Shown in pieces: positions 1 to 6,079 of a DNA stretch of 14,052 nucleotides. Source of the stretch: Clostridia bacterium (GTDB taxonomy: Bacteria > Bacillota > Clostridia > Oscillospirales > CAG-272); the NCBI GenBank assembly GCA_017395885.1, contig JAFQNM010000226.1, positions 1 to 14,052 on the forward strand, in the 5' to 3' direction. Positions within the stretch are counted from its first letter, which is position 1, and each line of letters begins with the position of its first letter. Below the pieces are notes generated by a model. The model was not told the DNA's origin and did not search any database. It saw only the letters and a list, made by a program, of their open reading frames with translations. A program made the translations under genes and the position numbers.

Positions 1-126
1 CGAGCGGGGGTTACACCCCCTGCACCCCTGTTGTGCGGCAAAAGTGTTTCGCCCTCTGCGGAGGGCGCCAAGGGCTCCGCCCCTTGACCCTGCCGCCTTT
101 TGAAAAAGGCGGGCGAAAACTTTAAT
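1..126. other. Gene-free leader rich in GC stem-loops
   Basis: I see no coding region here. The stretch contains three short inverted repeats: GGGGG/CCCCC at 6-10 and 16-20, GCCCTC/GAGGGC at 51-56 and 61-66 with a TGCG loop, and CCGCCTTT/AAAGGCGG at 93-100 and 105-112. The last one sits in the same place relative to the downstream repeat as the 10836-10867 hairpin does in the second repeat copy, and both are followed within a few bases by CGAAAA. It may therefore be a degenerate left arm of the same element. The window starts inside this region, so its left boundary is unknown. Confidence 0.4.
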
Positions 127-298
127 AATTCGGCTTATCGGTAAGGGGCGTCCACTCCTTTGAACAAAGGCCCCGCGAGGGGCTTTTGTTGGTTTATATA
201 AAGGGAGTGTGCTCCCTTTATATAAACCTGTTTAAAGTTTTTTGCGGAGCTTTTTTTCAAAAAAGCGACCGTTCTCCCCTCCCCGATAAACCGGAATT
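127..298 (+). repeat. Structured interspersed repeat, copy 1 (172 bp)
   Basis: This stretch is almost identical to 10902-11072: I count only a handful of substitutions and one small indel. It is a chain of hairpins: CCTTTG/CAAAGG (157-162, 165-170), CCCC/GGGG (171-174, 179-182), a perfect 17-bp stem (191-207 with 212-228, loop TGTG), and a GC-flanked T-run/A-run hairpin near 249-266. The right end reads CTCCCCGATAAACCGGAATT. The left end (AATTCGGCTTATCGG) is a decayed inverted copy of it, so the unit has imperfect terminal inverted repeats. No ORF crosses it convincingly. It could be a non-autonomous miniature transposable element or a structured intergenic repeat family; sequence alone does not decide. 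Confidence 0.8.
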
Positions 299-314
299 CA
301 GCTTTTAATGCACG

Positions 315-343
315 AAAAAGCCGAGCACAAGGCTCGGCTTTTT
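315..343 (-). terminator. Intrinsic terminator after pgsA
   Basis: An 11-bp perfect stem (AAAAAGCCGAG at 315-325 pairing with CTCGGCTTTTT at 333-343) surrounds a 7-nt loop. Read on the minus strand it is a GC-rich stem ending in a run of five U, 12 bases past the pgsA stop. Because the stem is flanked by A-run and T-run it could work in both directions, but the only nearby gene end is that of the leftward operon. Confidence 0.9.
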
Positions 344-354
344 CACGTTACTTA

Positions 355-945
355 TTATTTTGTAGGGTCGATAAACTTCCAATATGACTTAAGGTAATCG
401 ATGCCGGACCAGAGAGTCATCACAAGCATTGCCGCCATGGTAACGTATGAAAGCACGTTCCACTTACAGAAGGGGATGACCTTTGCAAGTGCAGGCTCAA
501 CGAGAACCGTTACGATGCACACTATCTGCAGCACGGTCTTTACCTTGCCAAGCCAGCTTGCCGCTACCACAAGGCCTTCCTTGCCGCTTACCACAAGTCT
601 GATAGACGTTACCGCCAGCTCTCTGAACATTACGATCGCCGCTGCCCAGATGAACACGGGGCGGATAGCCTCATATCTGTAAACAATGGAAAGAAGTGCT
701 CCGAAAACCATAAATTTATCGGCAAGGGGGTCCATAAACTTACCGAAATCGGTGATAAGGTTATACTTTCTTGCGATCTTGCCGTCCAGCATATCAGTAA
801 GGCTGGTTACCACGAAAAGGGCCGCTCCTATAAGTCCCGCCGCCACAAGGTCATCCTTGAGGAAGGGAATGGGCGCCATCATTATTATCATAAACACAGG
901 TACAAGACAGATCCTCAGAACTGTCAGCTTATTCGGTAAATTCAT
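355..945 (-). CDS. pgsA: CDP-diacylglycerol--glycerol-3-phosphate 3-phosphatidyltransferase (PgsA)
   Basis: This 196-aa integral membrane enzyme transfers a phosphatidyl group from CDP-diacylglycerol to glycerol-3-phosphate, giving phosphatidylglycerophosphate, the committed step to phosphatidylglycerol and cardiolipin. The CDP-alcohol phosphatidyltransferase signature DG-x2-AR-x8-G-x3-D-x3-D is complete: D51, D54, G55, A58, R59, G68, D72 and D76 are all present. Several hydrophobic segments (about residues 8-24, 33-50, 78-90, 95-110, 135-155 and 165-185) match the multi-helix topology. Length is normal for bacterial PgsA. The start ATG at 945 has a GGAGA ribosome-binding site about 6 bases upstream. 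It is the last gene of the leftward operon, 39 bases after the small membrane protein and followed by a terminator. The related phosphatidylserine synthase shares the fold, but the N-terminal NLPNKLTVLRI and overall pattern are typical of PgsA. Confidence 0.95.
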   Translation of the reverse strand: MNLPNKLTVLRICLVPVFMIIMMAPIPFLKDDLVAAGLIGAALFVVTSLTDMLDGKIARKYNLITDFGKFMDPLADKFMVFGALLSIVYRYEAIRPVFIWAAAIVMFRELAVTSIRLVVSGKEGLVVAASWLGKVKTVLQIVCIVTVLVEPALAKVIPFCKWNVLSYVTMAAMLVMTLWSGIDYLKSYWKFIDPTK

Positions 946-984
946 ATGCTTCTCCGTTCAGACTAATCATTCGCAGCCGGCGCA

Positions 985-1374
985 TTATGCGACACTATTC
1001 AACAGCTGCCTGAGATATTCTACTACAAACAGGTCTATAAAGTCAATAAGCAAAACGCTGATAAGGGGAATTGCCAGCAAAAGCAGCCTTCTCGACATAG
1101 CAAGCTGCCTCTCGCTTCGCTCCTCGCCCTGCTTTTCGGAAACGAATTTTCCCGAGAGCACTCCCGAAAGAAAGGGAAGCACCACAGCCGCCACAACGTA
1201 CACTATGGCGCATACCTGATAAAGCACCATGCTGCCCGTGCGCTCGGAAACGTAAACGCAGCCGTAATACAGCGCCGCCATCCACAAAAAATTGGCGATC
1301 AGCAAAAGCAGCTCTCCCGCCTTCAGACCCTTTGCCCTTTCAGCCTTATTACTGTTATTACGTTCTCTTTTCAT
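985..1374 (-). CDS. Small three-helix membrane protein, function unknown
   Basis: With the start chosen here the product is 129 aa. The ATG at 1374-1372 overlaps the TGA stop of the galactokinase-like gene by one base (TGATG), a classic translational-coupling arrangement. An in-frame ATG at 1422 would add 16 residues but lies inside the upstream gene. The N-terminus is polar and basic (KRERNNSNKAERAKG). Three hydrophobic segments follow, at about residues 22-44, 49-73 and 94-120, with a charged loop between the second and third (KFVSEKQGEERSERQ). I recognise no conserved motif or family. Its position between a sugar kinase and PgsA suggests co-expression rather than a defined role. Confidence 0.75.
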   Translation of the reverse strand: MKRERNNSNKAERAKGLKAGELLLLIANFLWMAALYYGCVYVSERTGSMVLYQVCAIVYVVAAVVLPFLSGVLSGKFVSEKQGEERSERQLAMSRRLLLLAIPLISVLLIDFIDLFVVEYLRQLLNSVA

Positions 1375-2660
1375 CACACTATTCTGAGAGCTCCGCCTTG
1401 GCGCACGCTGAGCACGTGGCACTTATCGGGGCCAAAGACCCTCTCCATATATTCCTTATACTCTCCCGTCAGCTCAGAGGGCACGAATGCCTGCACTGTT
1501 CCCGCAAAGCCGCCGCCGTGAACTCTCCAGGCGCCGCCCTTTCCCAAAAGGAATCTCTCGGAAAGATATAGGGCAAGAGAAAGGCCCTGCTCGCTGACGT
1601 TCTTGGTAGTATACACGTTCTGAAGATATCTGAAGCTTGAGAGGCCCGATGCAATAACGTTTTCAAAAAACGTTTCAAGGTCGCCCTCTCCCAGCGCCTT
1701 TACCTGAACGGAAACTCTTTCGTTCTCGCAAAGGAAGTGGAATGCTCGGAGAAGAGCACGGTCGCCAAGCTCTGCCCTTATCTCACCTGCCCCGAGGAGC
1801 AGCTCCTCCTCACATACGTCTCTCAGCACCTCTCGGCCGAAATATGCCGCAACCGCCTTCATCTCTGAGGGAACGGAGGCATAATCCTCGTTAAGGTCTG
1901 CATGGTTGCCTCCCGTATCCGTAATGCAAAGGCTATATCCCTCACGGCCAAGGTCAAGCGACTGCTTTTCTATAACCGGAGAGGCAGGGTCGGCAAAATC
2001 TATATAGATAAATCCGCCAACGGCACAGGCCATCTGGTCCATAAGTCCGCAGGGCTTGCCGAAATACACGTTCTCGGCAAACTGAGCCATTTTTGCGATC
2101 TCGGAGTTCTCAACACAGCCGCCGTTATAAAGATGGTTCAGTATATTTCCCATCATGACCTCAAAGGCCGCTGAGGAGGAAAGGCCTGAGCCCTTCAGCA
2201 CGTCGGACACCGTATAGGCAACAAAGCCGCCTGCCTTGAGTCCTCTGTCGAGAAACGCTCTCTCCATACCTGCTATAATAGCCGCAGAGGTGAATCTCTT
2301 ATCATCTGCAGGCTCTGCTATCTCTGAGGGGAGCACCGTATCCGGCTCAAAGCCCTCACTCTTTACGGTAACAACACCGTTATCAGTTGCGGCCGCCACC
2401 GCAATTATATCAAGGTTTACTGCCGCCGCCAGCACCCGTCCCCTGTTATGGTCCGTATGGTTGCCGGAAACCTCGCTCCTTCCTCCTACGGAGAAGAGGG
2501 AAGCATCAAGGTCTCCGTAAAGCGCCATAAAGCACTCAACGGCTCCTGCTATTCTTTCTCTTTTCTTCTCAACGTCCGCTGCGGCAACGGCACATTCATC
2601 AACCAGTATGCCGTCTGCTCCTCCGGAGAGGACGTATTCCTTTAAAAGCGATGCCTTCAT
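1374..2660 (-). CDS. galK: Galactokinase-family GHMP kinase with atypical sugar-binding motif
   Basis: The 428-aa product belongs to the GHMP kinase superfamily, galactokinase branch, which phosphorylates galactose on C1 with ATP in the Leloir pathway. Motif 1 is GGRSEVSGNHTDHNRGRVL (59-77), where classical galactokinases read GRxNxIGEHxDYxxGxVLP. Motif 2, the phosphate-binding loop, is GSGLSSSAA (157-165). The catalytic aspartate is probably D208 in CGLMDQMA. Motif 3 is VHGGGFAGT (380-388). The protein is somewhat longer than the usual ~390 aa because of an N-terminal extension of about 30 residues. Two motif-1 positions differ: the sugar-contacting Glu is Asn (N67) and the Tyr after Asp is His (H71). 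I believe the GNHTDH form recurs among clostridial galactokinases, so it may mark a clade rather than a defect. No galT or galE lies nearby. The start at 2660 has an AAGGAAG site about 5-6 bases upstream. The gene lies 17 bases after ymdB. Confidence 0.82.
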   Translation of the reverse strand: MKASLLKEYVLSGGADGILVDECAVAAADVEKKRERIAGAVECFMALYGDLDASLFSVGGRSEVSGNHTDHNRGRVLAAAVNLDIIAVAAATDNGVVTVKSEGFEPDTVLPSEIAEPADDKRFTSAAIIAGMERAFLDRGLKAGGFVAYTVSDVLKGSGLSSSAAFEVMMGNILNHLYNGGCVENSEIAKMAQFAENVYFGKPCGLMDQMACAVGGFIYIDFADPASPVIEKQSLDLGREGYSLCITDTGGNHADLNEDYASVPSEMKAVAAYFGREVLRDVCEEELLLGAGEIRAELGDRALLRAFHFLCENERVSVQVKALGEGDLETFFENVIASGLSSFRYLQNVYTTKNVSEQGLSLALYLSERFLLGKGGAWRVHGGGFAGTVQAFVPSELTGEYKEYMERVFGPDKCHVLSVRQGGALRIV

Positions 2661-2676
2661 TTTTTCTTCCTTTCGG

Positions 2677-3459
2677 TCAGAAGCTTATTGCAACGGCCTC
2701 AGTGCAGAGGCCCGTATCCGTATCAACGGTAAACAGAGCGCCGTGGGCAGCATAATCTCCCTCGGCAGGCTCAAAATAAACAGGGGTGCGAACGGTGAAT
2801 TTATGGATGATGCACTGGGTGCGTACCCCCAGAACTCCCGCCATGGAGCCTGTCATTCCAAGGTCGGTTATATATCCCGTTCCGCCGGGGAGCACCGCAG
2901 CATCCGCCGTTTGAACGTGGGTATGAGTGCCGAACACGGCAGAAGCTCGGCCATCCAGATATCTGCCGAGGCAAAGCTTTTCGCTGGTTGCCTCTGCGTG
3001 AAAATCAACAAGGCAGGCATCATATCTGCCCTCATTCTGCATGAGGATCCTGTCCACAGTCTTGAAGGGGCTGTCCATGCTGTCCATAAACGTTGTTCCC
3101 AGAAGGTTTATAACAAGAACTCTCCAGCCCATGCAATCTGCTATGCACCATCCGTCGCCGGGGGCATCGGATGGGTAGTTTGCAGGTCTTATGGCCATAG
3201 GATGAGTATCCAGATAATCGTATATCTGCTTTTTCTTGAAGGTATGGTTGCCGCCCGTTATTACGTCGGCACCGGCCTCGAATATCGCCTCTGCGCTCTC
3301 GGGGGAGAGGGCATTGCCCACAGCGGAGTTCTCTCCATTGACGATGACGAGCTGCGCACCAAGAATATCTCTCATCCTGCGGAGCCTGCCGCCGGAAAGA
3401 TACTCACAGCCGCCCACACCTACCACGTCTCCCAGCGCAAGGATCTTTATCTTTGCCAC
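2677..3459 (-). CDS. ymdB: YmdB-type metallophosphoesterase (TIGR00282 family)
   Basis: The 260-aa product matches Bacillus subtilis YmdB over its length. YmdB is a cytoplasmic dinuclear-metal phosphodiesterase with activity on 2',3'-cyclic nucleotides that influences motility/biofilm decisions. The metal-site motifs are in order: GDVVG (D11), NGEN (41-44), GGNH (69-72), DFHAEATSEK (152-161) and GTHTHVQTAD (177-186). I chose the GTG start at 3459: the protein then opens AKIKILALGD like its homologues, and an AGAAAGGGA site lies about 6-7 bases upstream. A longer frame from a TTG at 3495 exists, but that codon lies inside the hairpin at 3483-3513. In B. subtilis the partner gene is rny (ymdA); here the neighbours are a methylglyoxal synthase homologue and a galactokinase homologue. 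Transcription may depend on readthrough of the upstream hairpin. Confidence 0.93.
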   Translation of the reverse strand: MAKIKILALGDVVGVGGCEYLSGGRLRRMRDILGAQLVIVNGENSAVGNALSPESAEAIFEAGADVITGGNHTFKKKQIYDYLDTHPMAIRPANYPSDAPGDGWCIADCMGWRVLVINLLGTTFMDSMDSPFKTVDRILMQNEGRYDACLVDFHAEATSEKLCLGRYLDGRASAVFGTHTHVQTADAAVLPGGTGYITDLGMTGSMAGVLGVRTQCIIHKFTVRTPVYFEPAEGDYAAHGALFTVDTDTGLCTEAVAISF

Positions 3460-3482
3460 GTTTTTTCCCTTTCTATGCGAAA

Positions 3483-3513
3483 AGAGGCTGACCAATTAGC
3501 TTGCTCAGCCTCT
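3483..3513 (-). terminator. Intercistronic terminator-like hairpin between mgsA-like gene and ymdB
   Basis: The stem AGAGGCTGA (3483-3491) pairs perfectly with TCAGCCTCT (3505-3513) across a 13-nt loop. Read on the minus strand it begins 5 bases after the mgsA-like stop codon and ends in a short run of four U before CGCATAG. The U-tract is short, so partial termination or 3'-end stabilisation is as likely as full termination. No clear sigma-A promoter fits between the hairpin and the ymdB start, which argues for readthrough. Confidence 0.65.
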
Positions 3514-3518
3514 CTCTT

Positions 3519-3953
3519 TTAATAATGTGTTCTCTTTTTCTTGTTCAGCTCCGAGGAGGGATTGACTATTTCTCTCCAATCAAGGTCGCCGCGATCCAGA
3601 GCGCATACAAGAACCTCTGCCGTTGCAATATTTGTAGCAACGGGAACGTTCTGCATATCGCACATACGGAGAAGGGCATCATCCTCCTCGCTGGAAAAGG
3701 AGCCGGGATCGGAGTTTCTGAAAAACAGCACAACGTCTATCTCATTATAGGAAACACGGGATGCTATCTGCTGAACGCCGCCGTGGGCGCCGGAGAGCAG
3801 CTTCTCTATTCTGAGCCCCGTTGCATCGGAAATATACTTTCCGGTTATGCCGGTGGAGCATATATTGTGCTTTGCAAGAATATTGCAGTATGCAATACAG
3901 AACTGGGTCATCAATTCCTTTTTGGAATCATCTGCGATAATTGCTATTTCCAT
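3519..3953 (-). CDS. mgsA: Methylglyoxal synthase homologue with degenerate active site
   Basis: The 144-aa product aligns from end to end with methylglyoxal synthase, which converts dihydroxyacetone phosphate to methylglyoxal plus phosphate. Fold-defining stretches are retained: the strand IAIIADD (3-9), TGITGKYISDATGL (34-47), LSGAHGG (53-59), IDVVLFF (72-78) and PVATNIATAEVLV. However, residues equivalent to E. coli H19, D71 (catalytic base), D91, H98 and D101 read D8, V60, N80, S87 and E90; only the D20 equivalent (D9) remains. The codon for V60 is GTT, so this is not a reading error. The frame is intact, with a GGAGG site 5 bases before the ATG, so it looks like a maintained pseudo-enzyme or a redirected phosphate-ligand-binding protein rather than a decaying gene. 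It follows the MinD-like gene by 13 bases; as I recall, min-mgsA linkage is common in Clostridia. Confidence 0.85.
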   Translation of the reverse strand: MEIAIIADDSKKELMTQFCIAYCNILAKHNICSTGITGKYISDATGLRIEKLLSGAHGGVQQIASRVSYNEIDVVLFFRNSDPGSFSSEEDDALLRMCDMQNVPVATNIATAEVLVCALDRGDLDWREIVNPSSELNKKKRTHY

Positions 3954-3966
3954 AAGTCCTCCACTT

Positions 3967-4824
3967 TTACTGATATATTTTCTTTTTTAGCTTTCTTATT
4001 CTTTTAATACCTTCAAAAACGGGAACGCTCTCGCCGCAAAGCCTGCGGGCAATGTTCAGAAAAGCGCCCTCTGCTTCTCCACCCGGCGAGGCGATGCCCT
4101 CGTGGGTGAGAAGAAGCCCGTAATCATAAGGGATAACTCCGGCCAGCGCCGCTCCCGACTCATCTATAACGGAGAACAGGCCCTTTCTGCGGTCATCTAT
4201 AACGCCCGATGCATCAAAGGAGTTTATAAGCAGGCGGATATCACCGACACCGTAGGAGGAAAGCCTCGCCACCGTGGTCTGTGCGCTTCTGAGAGCGACC
4301 GGCATATGACCTGAGACCACCAGAGCCGTATCTGCAATGGCAGCGGCCGCACCCACGGCGCTGTTTACACCTGCTCCGGTATCGATTATTACATATTCTG
4401 CATCTGCGGCCTCTGCCGCCTCCGTAAGAGCCGAGCAAACGCCGTCATCCGTGAATGCGCTCTCGCCCTCAAAGCCTGCAACACAGCCGGCTCCGCCGAC
4501 AGAGGAGGGAAGCAGCCAAAGCTCTCCGGCCTCCGAAAAGGGCTTTTTGCCCCTTGCGCCTCTTCGCTTTTTCTTTTCTGCGGTCACCGGTATCTTCACA
4601 AGGGCATCTGCCACAGAGCCCTTACCCGTTACCGCATCCTGCAGGGTGCATATAATGCTGTCCTGCACGCCAAGCAGTATATCAAGGCAGGCATTGCCGA
4701 AATCAAGGTCGGCAACGAGCACACGCTTTCCCATTCGGCAAAGGCCTCGGGCAATTCCCAGAGCCGCTGTGGACTTTCCCACGCCGCCCTTTGAAGAGGC
4801 TATCATTATGAACTTTGATTTCAT
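3967..4824 (-). CDS. MinD/ParA-superfamily ATPase (MinD-like)
   Basis: This 285-aa P-loop ATPase has the deviant Walker A motif SKGGVGKST (11-19) with signature lysine K12, the MinD-like ADLDFGNACLDILLG stretch (38-52), the Walker B region VIIDTGAG (145-152, D148) and a nucleotide-contacting NSFD (201-204). Members of this group cycle between ATP-bound dimers on membrane or DNA and ADP-bound monomers to position division sites, flagella or cargo. The C-terminus (about 270-285, FEGIKRIRKLKKKIYQ) is a short basic amphipathic segment resembling the MinD membrane-targeting helix. A basic insertion, EKKKRRGARGKK (83-94), is unusual. Neither minC nor minE is adjacent, so the partner is unknown; FlhG-like or generic ParA roles are alternatives. 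The ATG at 4824 has a GGGAGG site, and a strong promoter lies 50 bases upstream. It heads the operon. Confidence 0.85.
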   Translation of the reverse strand: MKSKFIMIASSKGGVGKSTAALGIARGLCRMGKRVLVADLDFGNACLDILLGVQDSIICTLQDAVTGKGSVADALVKIPVTAEKKKRRGARGKKPFSEAGELWLLPSSVGGAGCVAGFEGESAFTDDGVCSALTEAAEAADAEYVIIDTGAGVNSAVGAAAAIADTALVVSGHMPVALRSAQTTVARLSSYGVGDIRLLINSFDASGVIDDRRKGLFSVIDESGAALAGVIPYDYGLLLTHEGIASPGGEAEGAFLNIARRLCGESVPVFEGIKRIRKLKKKIYQ

Positions 4825-4874
4825 ATTTTACCTCCCGTGAAACGCTCCTTGCCTGCAGGGTGTATATCCAATTT

Positions 4875-4904
4875 ATTATAGCATCCTTTTTCTGTATAAG
4901 TCAA
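4875..4904 (-). promoter_or_regulatory. Sigma-A promoter of the MinD-like/pgsA operon
   Basis: On the minus strand a TTGACT -35 (4899-4904) and a perfect TATAAT -10 (4875-4880) are separated by 18 bases, with TGC just before the -10 (extended -10). Transcription would start near 4868, leaving a leader of about 44 bases. The whole 4825-4969 gap is AT-rich and carries no gene. Confidence 0.85.
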
Positions 4905-4969
4905 CAATCTTAACAAAGTTTTATTAATTATTTTGCATTTTACTATGTTTAGTAACCAAAAAATGAACG

Positions 4970-5551
4970 TCAGCGCTTCTTTTTGGCCATAGCTGCACCG
5001 CAAACGATACCGCAGATGCCTCCTATGATGTGTGTGAGCTGGGAGGTATTATCCGTCTGAAAGATCATATCGTATACCTCCTGACCCAGATACACGATGG
5101 CCACCAATATGAGAGAAACGGGTATATTCCCCCCCTTGATGCCTGAGATCGAGGCAAGAAATATCATCATAAACACGATGCCTGATGCGCCGAGAAGACC
5201 TGTTCCGGGAAAGAAAATAAAATGAACAAGGCCGGAAATAAGGGCAGTTATGAGAATTGAAACGAGCACGTTAGTGCTGCCGTAGCGGCTCTCAACAACG
5301 GGGCCGAGAACAAGAAACAGGCACATATTTCCAAAGAAATGTGTAATATCCGCATGGCCAAGCACGTGGCCGAAGAAGCGAACATAGGTGAAGGGGTCGG
5401 AAAGGGGGGCACGGTAAACGCAAAAGAGCTTTTCGTTTGCCCATCCCTCCGTCAGGGCATTGGCCACCATTGCGGCAAGGCAGAGCAGGGCAAAGGTGAG
5501 CACAACGGGAGAATCATACTGTATTTTGAGAACAGGTTTTTTTGCTGACAT
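4970..5551 (-). CDS. Rhomboid-family intramembrane serine protease
   Basis: The 193-aa polytopic membrane protein carries the rhomboid catalytic dyad: S123 in GASG (121-124) on one helix and H174 in LTHIIGG on the last helix. The HxxxN oxyanion motif is H71-N75, in a HADITHFFGNMCLF stretch. Six hydrophobic segments are visible (about 15-32, 70-87, 93-113, 117-136, 143-163, 172-188), the minimal six-helix core. Rhomboids cleave substrate membrane helices within the bilayer. The C-terminus is short and basic (AKKKR). It lies 52 bases downstream of the SecB-like gene, with an AAGGAAG site about 10 bases before the ATG, a slightly long spacing. The substrate cannot be inferred. Confidence 0.92.
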   Translation of the reverse strand: MSAKKPVLKIQYDSPVVLTFALLCLAAMVANALTEGWANEKLFCVYRAPLSDPFTYVRFFGHVLGHADITHFFGNMCLFLVLGPVVESRYGSTNVLVSILITALISGLVHFIFFPGTGLLGASGIVFMMIFLASISGIKGGNIPVSLILVAIVYLGQEVYDMIFQTDNTSQLTHIIGGICGIVCGAAMAKKKR

Positions 5552-5603
5552 ATGTAAAAGATCTTCCTTTCTTTTAAAGCTTTATTCCGGAGCCTTGAGG
5601 CCT

Positions 5604-6017
5604 TCACGCCTTGGGCGCCGCCGCAGGCGTCATAATGGGAGGCTGGCCGCTTGAGGACGTGATCTGGCCGATCATCAGCGCTGTTCGAGCCATGAGCAGA
5701 GACAGAAGATGGGGACAGCTTCTTCTGAATTCACCTGCAATATCGGTGCTCCTCCAATCGATCTCATCCTTGGTGGAGGGGTCGAACAGAAGCACCATGC
5801 TATAGGTAACGGAGAGGGAGAACACCGCCTCGGGATCAAAGCTCATAGCTCTGTTGAAGCAGATCTTAACCCCGTTCTTCATCAGCTGGGCAACGATGGT
5901 ATCCTTGCTCACAAGCTCCACCCTTGTGGGGCGGCCCTCTGCCTTTACGGTCTCATAGCTTATATTTTCCAGAAACACCTTCTTATCGTGCAAAAAATAT
6001 CTTTCAAAGTTTTCCAT
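5604..6017 (-). CDS. SecB-like small protein (tentative)
   Basis: The 137-aa cytoplasmic protein has no signal peptide. The middle reads as alternating beta strands (about 15-85). The C-terminal third, from about CPHLLSLLMARTAL into QITSSSGQPPIMTP, resembles the end of SecB-like chaperones, in which a long helix leads into a Thr/Ser-rich turn and a PP-x(2-4)-P tail (E. coli SecB: ECITSMV..GTFPQLNLAP). On that basis I propose a SecB-like/DUF1149-type fold, a role in holding unfolded clients, and no enzyme activity. The tail PAAAPKA is low complexity. The identification rests on pattern memory and may be wrong. The start at 6017 is preceded by AAAGG. It sits between yifB (62 bases upstream) and the rhomboid protease (52 bases downstream) on the same strand. 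Confidence 0.6.
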   Translation of the reverse strand: MENFERYFLHDKKVFLENISYETVKAEGRPTRVELVSKDTIVAQLMKNGVKICFNRAMSFDPEAVFSLSVTYSMVLLFDPSTKDEIDWRSTDIAGEFRRSCPHLLSLLMARTALMIGQITSSSGQPPIMTPAAAPKA

Positions 6018-6034
6018 ATTTATAACCTTTCATT

Positions 6035-6058
6035 TTCTTATTCTTGTTCTTATTCTTG
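6035..6058. repeat. Perfect 12-bp tandem duplication
   Basis: TTCTTATTCTTG occurs twice in direct, perfect tandem (6035-6046 and 6047-6058) in the 62-base gap between yifB and the SecB-like gene. On the transcribed minus strand it is a purine-rich CAAGAATAAGAA repeat upstream of the ribosome-binding site. It may be a replication-slippage product or an unstructured translation enhancer. Confidence 0.8.
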
Positions 6059-6079
6059 CTTTGCAAACCGTTTTATGGC

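Noticed and set aside
3460..3495. N-terminal extension of YmdB from the TTG at 3495
   Set aside because: The extension lies in the terminator-like hairpin and is absent from homologues. The GTG at 3459 has a proper ribosome-binding site and gives the family N-terminus.
4930..4975. Terminator after the rhomboid gene
   Set aside because: Only a weak CCAAAAA/TTTTTGG pairing that includes coding bases could be drawn, with a large unpaired loop; not convincing.
4821..5003. 60-codon minus-strand frame spanning the promoter before the MinD-like gene
   Set aside because: It overlaps the end of the rhomboid gene and runs through a strong promoter into the next start site; no ribosome-binding site and no recognisable features.
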